The position numbers were made by a program, and so were the translations under genes. The notes under the pieces were generated by a model that was given only the letters and a program-made list of their open reading frames with translations, had not been told where the DNA came from and ran no database searches. Of a stretch of 7,542 nt of DNA, positions 5,800 to 7,542 are shown one piece after another. Position 1 is the stretch's first letter. The number at the start of each line of letters is the position of its first letter. Location: the NCBI GenBank assembly GCA_030544185.1, contig JAUNRO010000154.1, positions 1 through 7,542 of the forward strand, in the 5' to 3' direction. This DNA is from Propionibacteriaceae bacterium. Lineage in GTDB: Bacteria > Actinomycetota > Actinomycetes > Propionibacteriales > Propionibacteriaceae.

Positions 5800-7542
5800 A
5801 TGCAGTACTTCCAGGACGGCTATGTCAAGGGTGATCCGAGGATCCGGAAGGCGGCCGAGGGCCGATCGGACGAGCAGGGTCCCTTGCCCGACGAGGTGGA
5901 CGTCCTCATCATCGGCACCGGACCGGCCGGTCTCCTGCTGGCCGCCCAGCTGTCGGAGTTCCCGGAGATCAACACGCGCATCGTGGAGAAGGCCGACGGA
6001 CCACTGCCGGTGGGGCGCGCGGACGGCGTCTCCTGCCGCACGGTCGAGACGTTCCAGTGCTTCGGGCTGGCCGACCGGATGACCGATGAGGCCTATTGGG
6101 TCAACGAGACCCACTTCTGGGGCCCGGACCCGGCCGACCCGAGCCGGATCAAGCGCTTCGGCCGGGTCCAGGACGTCCGCGACGGGCTCTCGGAGTTTCC
6201 CCACGTCATCGTGAACCAGGCCCGCCTGCTCGACTTCCTGCTGGAGTTCATGGCCGGATCGCCGAGCCGGCTCAAGGTGGACTATGCCCACGAACTCGTT
6301 GCCATGGTGCCGCCGCGTGCCGACGACGACCTCGCCGAGGTGACCCTGAACACCCCCGAGGGGGAGCGGGTCGTCCGGGCCCGCTATGTCGTCGGCTGCG
6401 ACGGCGCCCACAGCATCGTGCGCGAGTCGATCGGCCGGGTGGCCCAGGGCTATGGCGCCGACAAGGCCTGGGGTGTGATGGATCTGCTGGCGGTCACCGA
6501 CTTCCCCGAGATCCGCTTCAAGTGCACGATCCAGTCCGGCGACGGCGGCAACATCCTGCTGATCCCGCGTGAGGGCGGGCACATGTTCCGCCTCTATGTG
6601 GACATGGGGGAGATCGCCGCCGACACCTGGCTCACCGAGGACGAGGTCATCGTCAAGGCCAACGCCGTCCTCTCCCAGTTCGATCTGGACGTCAAGGAGG
6701 TCGCCTGGTTCTCGGTCTATCGAGTCGGCCACCGGGTCACCGACAAATTCGACGATGTCGACGAGGCCGAGGTCGGCACCCGGGCACCACGGGTGTTCAT
6801 CGCCGGTGACGCCTGCCATACCCACACCGCCAAGGCCGGCCAGGGCATGAACGTGTCGATGCAGGACACCTTCAACCTGGGCTGGAAGCTCGCCGCGGTG
6901 ATCCAGGGCCGCAGCCCCGCGAGCCTGCTCGACACCTATTCCGCCGAGCGCAAGGTCATCGCCCAGGACCTCATCGACATGGACACCCGCTGGTCGCAGG
7001 CCATCGGCGGCGCGGGCCGGGTGGACTCCAGTGACGAGAAGGCTGTGACGGCGGCGTTCGCCGAGGTGCAGCGGCAGTTCGTCACCAACGGCGAGTTCAC
7101 CGCGGGGGTGGCGACGCACTACACGCCGAGCCTGCTCACCGGTGAGGACACCCATCTGCATCTGGCCAAGGGCTATCCCCCCGGGCGCCGCTTCCAGTCC
7201 CAGGAAGTCATCCGCATGGGTGACGGCAAGCGCGTCCACCTCGGCCATGTGCATCAGGCGGACGGCCGCTGGCGGCTCTATGCCTTCGCCGATGTCGTCG
7301 ACCCGCGGACCAGCGGCTCGCGGTTCGTCCAGCTCATGGAGTGGCTGGGCTCGGCGGAGTCGCCGGTGGCGAAGTGCACCCCGAAGGACTGGGCCCTTGA
7401 CGGCGTGTTCGATGTCCGCGGCATCATCCAGCAGTCCCACCTCGAGGTGGGCTGGTCGGAGATGCCGGAGTTCCTCAAGCCGCGGGTGGGCAAGCACGGA
7501 CTCATCGACTATGAGAAGTGCTTCGCACCCGTCGACGACACC
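5800..7542 (+). CDS. FAD-dependent aromatic monooxygenase, 3-hydroxybenzoate 4-monooxygenase/phenol 2-monooxygenase family (3' end cut by window edge)
   Basis: An open frame of 581 codons runs from ATG 5800 to the right edge. It is a group A flavoprotein hydroxylase of the MobA/phenol-hydroxylase type (PF01494, then PF07976). Visible motifs: GTGPAG (39-44) for the FAD adenosine, GRADG (72-76) with the conserved active-site Asp75, CDGAHSIVR (200-208), and the GD motif GDACHTHTAKAGQGMNVSMQDTFNLGWKLA (336-365) contacting the flavin ribityl chain. Tyr266 (FRLYVDMG) is a candidate for the phenol-contacting Tyr of the family. From about residue 430 the thioredoxin-like dimerisation domain begins; family lengths near 610-640 imply roughly 30-60 residues missing. 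GAGAGG seven bases before the ATG supports the start. The family adds one oxygen to phenolic rings using NAD(P)H and O2. Similarity to MobA looks closest by eye, but substrate (3-hydroxybenzoate or another phenol) is unproven. Confidence 0.95.
   Translation, partial: MQYFQDGYVKGDPRIRKAAEGRSDEQGPLPDEVDVLIIGTGPAGLLLAAQLSEFPEINTRIVEKADGPLPVGRADGVSCRTVETFQCFGLADRMTDEAYWVNETHFWGPDPADPSRIKRFGRVQDVRDGLSEFPHVIVNQARLLDFLLEFMAGSPSRLKVDYAHELVAMVPPRADDDLAEVTLNTPEGERVVRARYVVGCDGAHSIVRESIGRVAQGYGADKAWGVMDLLAVTDFPEIRFKCTIQSGDGGNILLIPREGGHMFRLYVDMGEIAADTWLTEDEVIVKANAVLSQFDLDVKEVAWFSVYRVGHRVTDKFDDVDEAEVGTRAPRVFIAGDACHTHTAKAGQGMNVSMQDTFNLGWKLAAVIQGRSPASLLDTYSAERKVIAQDLIDMDTRWSQAIGGAGRVDSSDEKAVTAAFAEVQRQFVTNGEFTAGVATHYTPSLLTGEDTHLHLAKGYPPGRRFQSQEVIRMGDGKRVHLGHVHQADGRWRLYAFADVVDPRTSGSRFVQLMEWLGSAESPVAKCTPKDWALDGVFDVRGIIQQSHLEVGWSEMPEFLKPRVGKHGLIDYEKCFAPVDDT

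Noticed and set aside
5460..5801. Minus-strand open frame of 113 codons in the divergent region
   Set aside because: Composition and codon use are unlike the neighbouring genes, there is no ribosome-binding site or motif, and its start would overlap the monooxygenase start.
5546..6082. Plus-strand open frame of 178 codons overlapping the monooxygenase start
   Set aside because: Most of it is an out-of-frame reading of the monooxygenase; the unique part is Cys/Arg/Pro-rich with no motif.
5779..7497. Minus-strand open frame of 572 codons
   Set aside because: It is antisense to the FAD monooxygenase, whose motifs and ribosome-binding site are clear. The antisense product has no recognisable domain.

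Overview
The window comes from a GC-rich genome with strongly G/C-biased third codon positions. It carries small stress-type oxidoreductases, a Rho_N-domain small protein, a luciferase-like flavin enzyme and a TIGR02822-like zinc alcohol dehydrogenase. This combination is typical of Actinobacteria; no closer placement is supported. I see no rRNA, tRNA, CRISPR array, insertion sequence, phage gene or recognisable defence system.

Layout. Seven genes lie on the minus strand and are read from about 5445 down to the left edge. In transcription order they are: zinc alcohol dehydrogenase, luciferase-like (LLM) oxidoreductase 3 bp later, a small predicted lipoprotein, a DJ-1/PfpI protein, a small DUF7218/Rho_N-type protein, a tocopherol-cyclase-like protein overlapping it by about 30 bp, and an SDR oxidoreductase cut by the left edge. 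Gaps are short (3 to 62 bp), so long co-transcripts are possible, but candidate promoters and hairpins between genes suggest at least two units: dehydrogenase-LLM, and DJ-1 to SDR. Across a 354-bp divergent intergenic region (5446-5799) lies one plus-strand gene, a MobA/phenol-hydroxylase-type FAD monooxygenase cut by the right edge. Both edge genes are open to the window boundary.

Function. DJ-1, Rho_N-type protein, tocopherol-cyclase-like protein and GSP39/YghA-like SDR resemble families common in general, osmotic or oxidative stress responses; a joint stress role is inference from family and adjacency. The dehydrogenase-LLM pair and the divergent aromatic-ring hydroxylase could belong to a catabolic or detoxification locus, with the intergenic region as a shared control point. 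It holds three copies of a TSATTGTSC-like motif, a bulged dyad and a leader hairpin. No regulator gene is visible in the window.

Nothing here is clearly a new biological system. The points most worth a second look are the tocopherol-cyclase-like gene embedded in a stress-type cluster, the motif-rich divergent region, and two genes lacking a Shine-Dalgarno site that may be leaderless.
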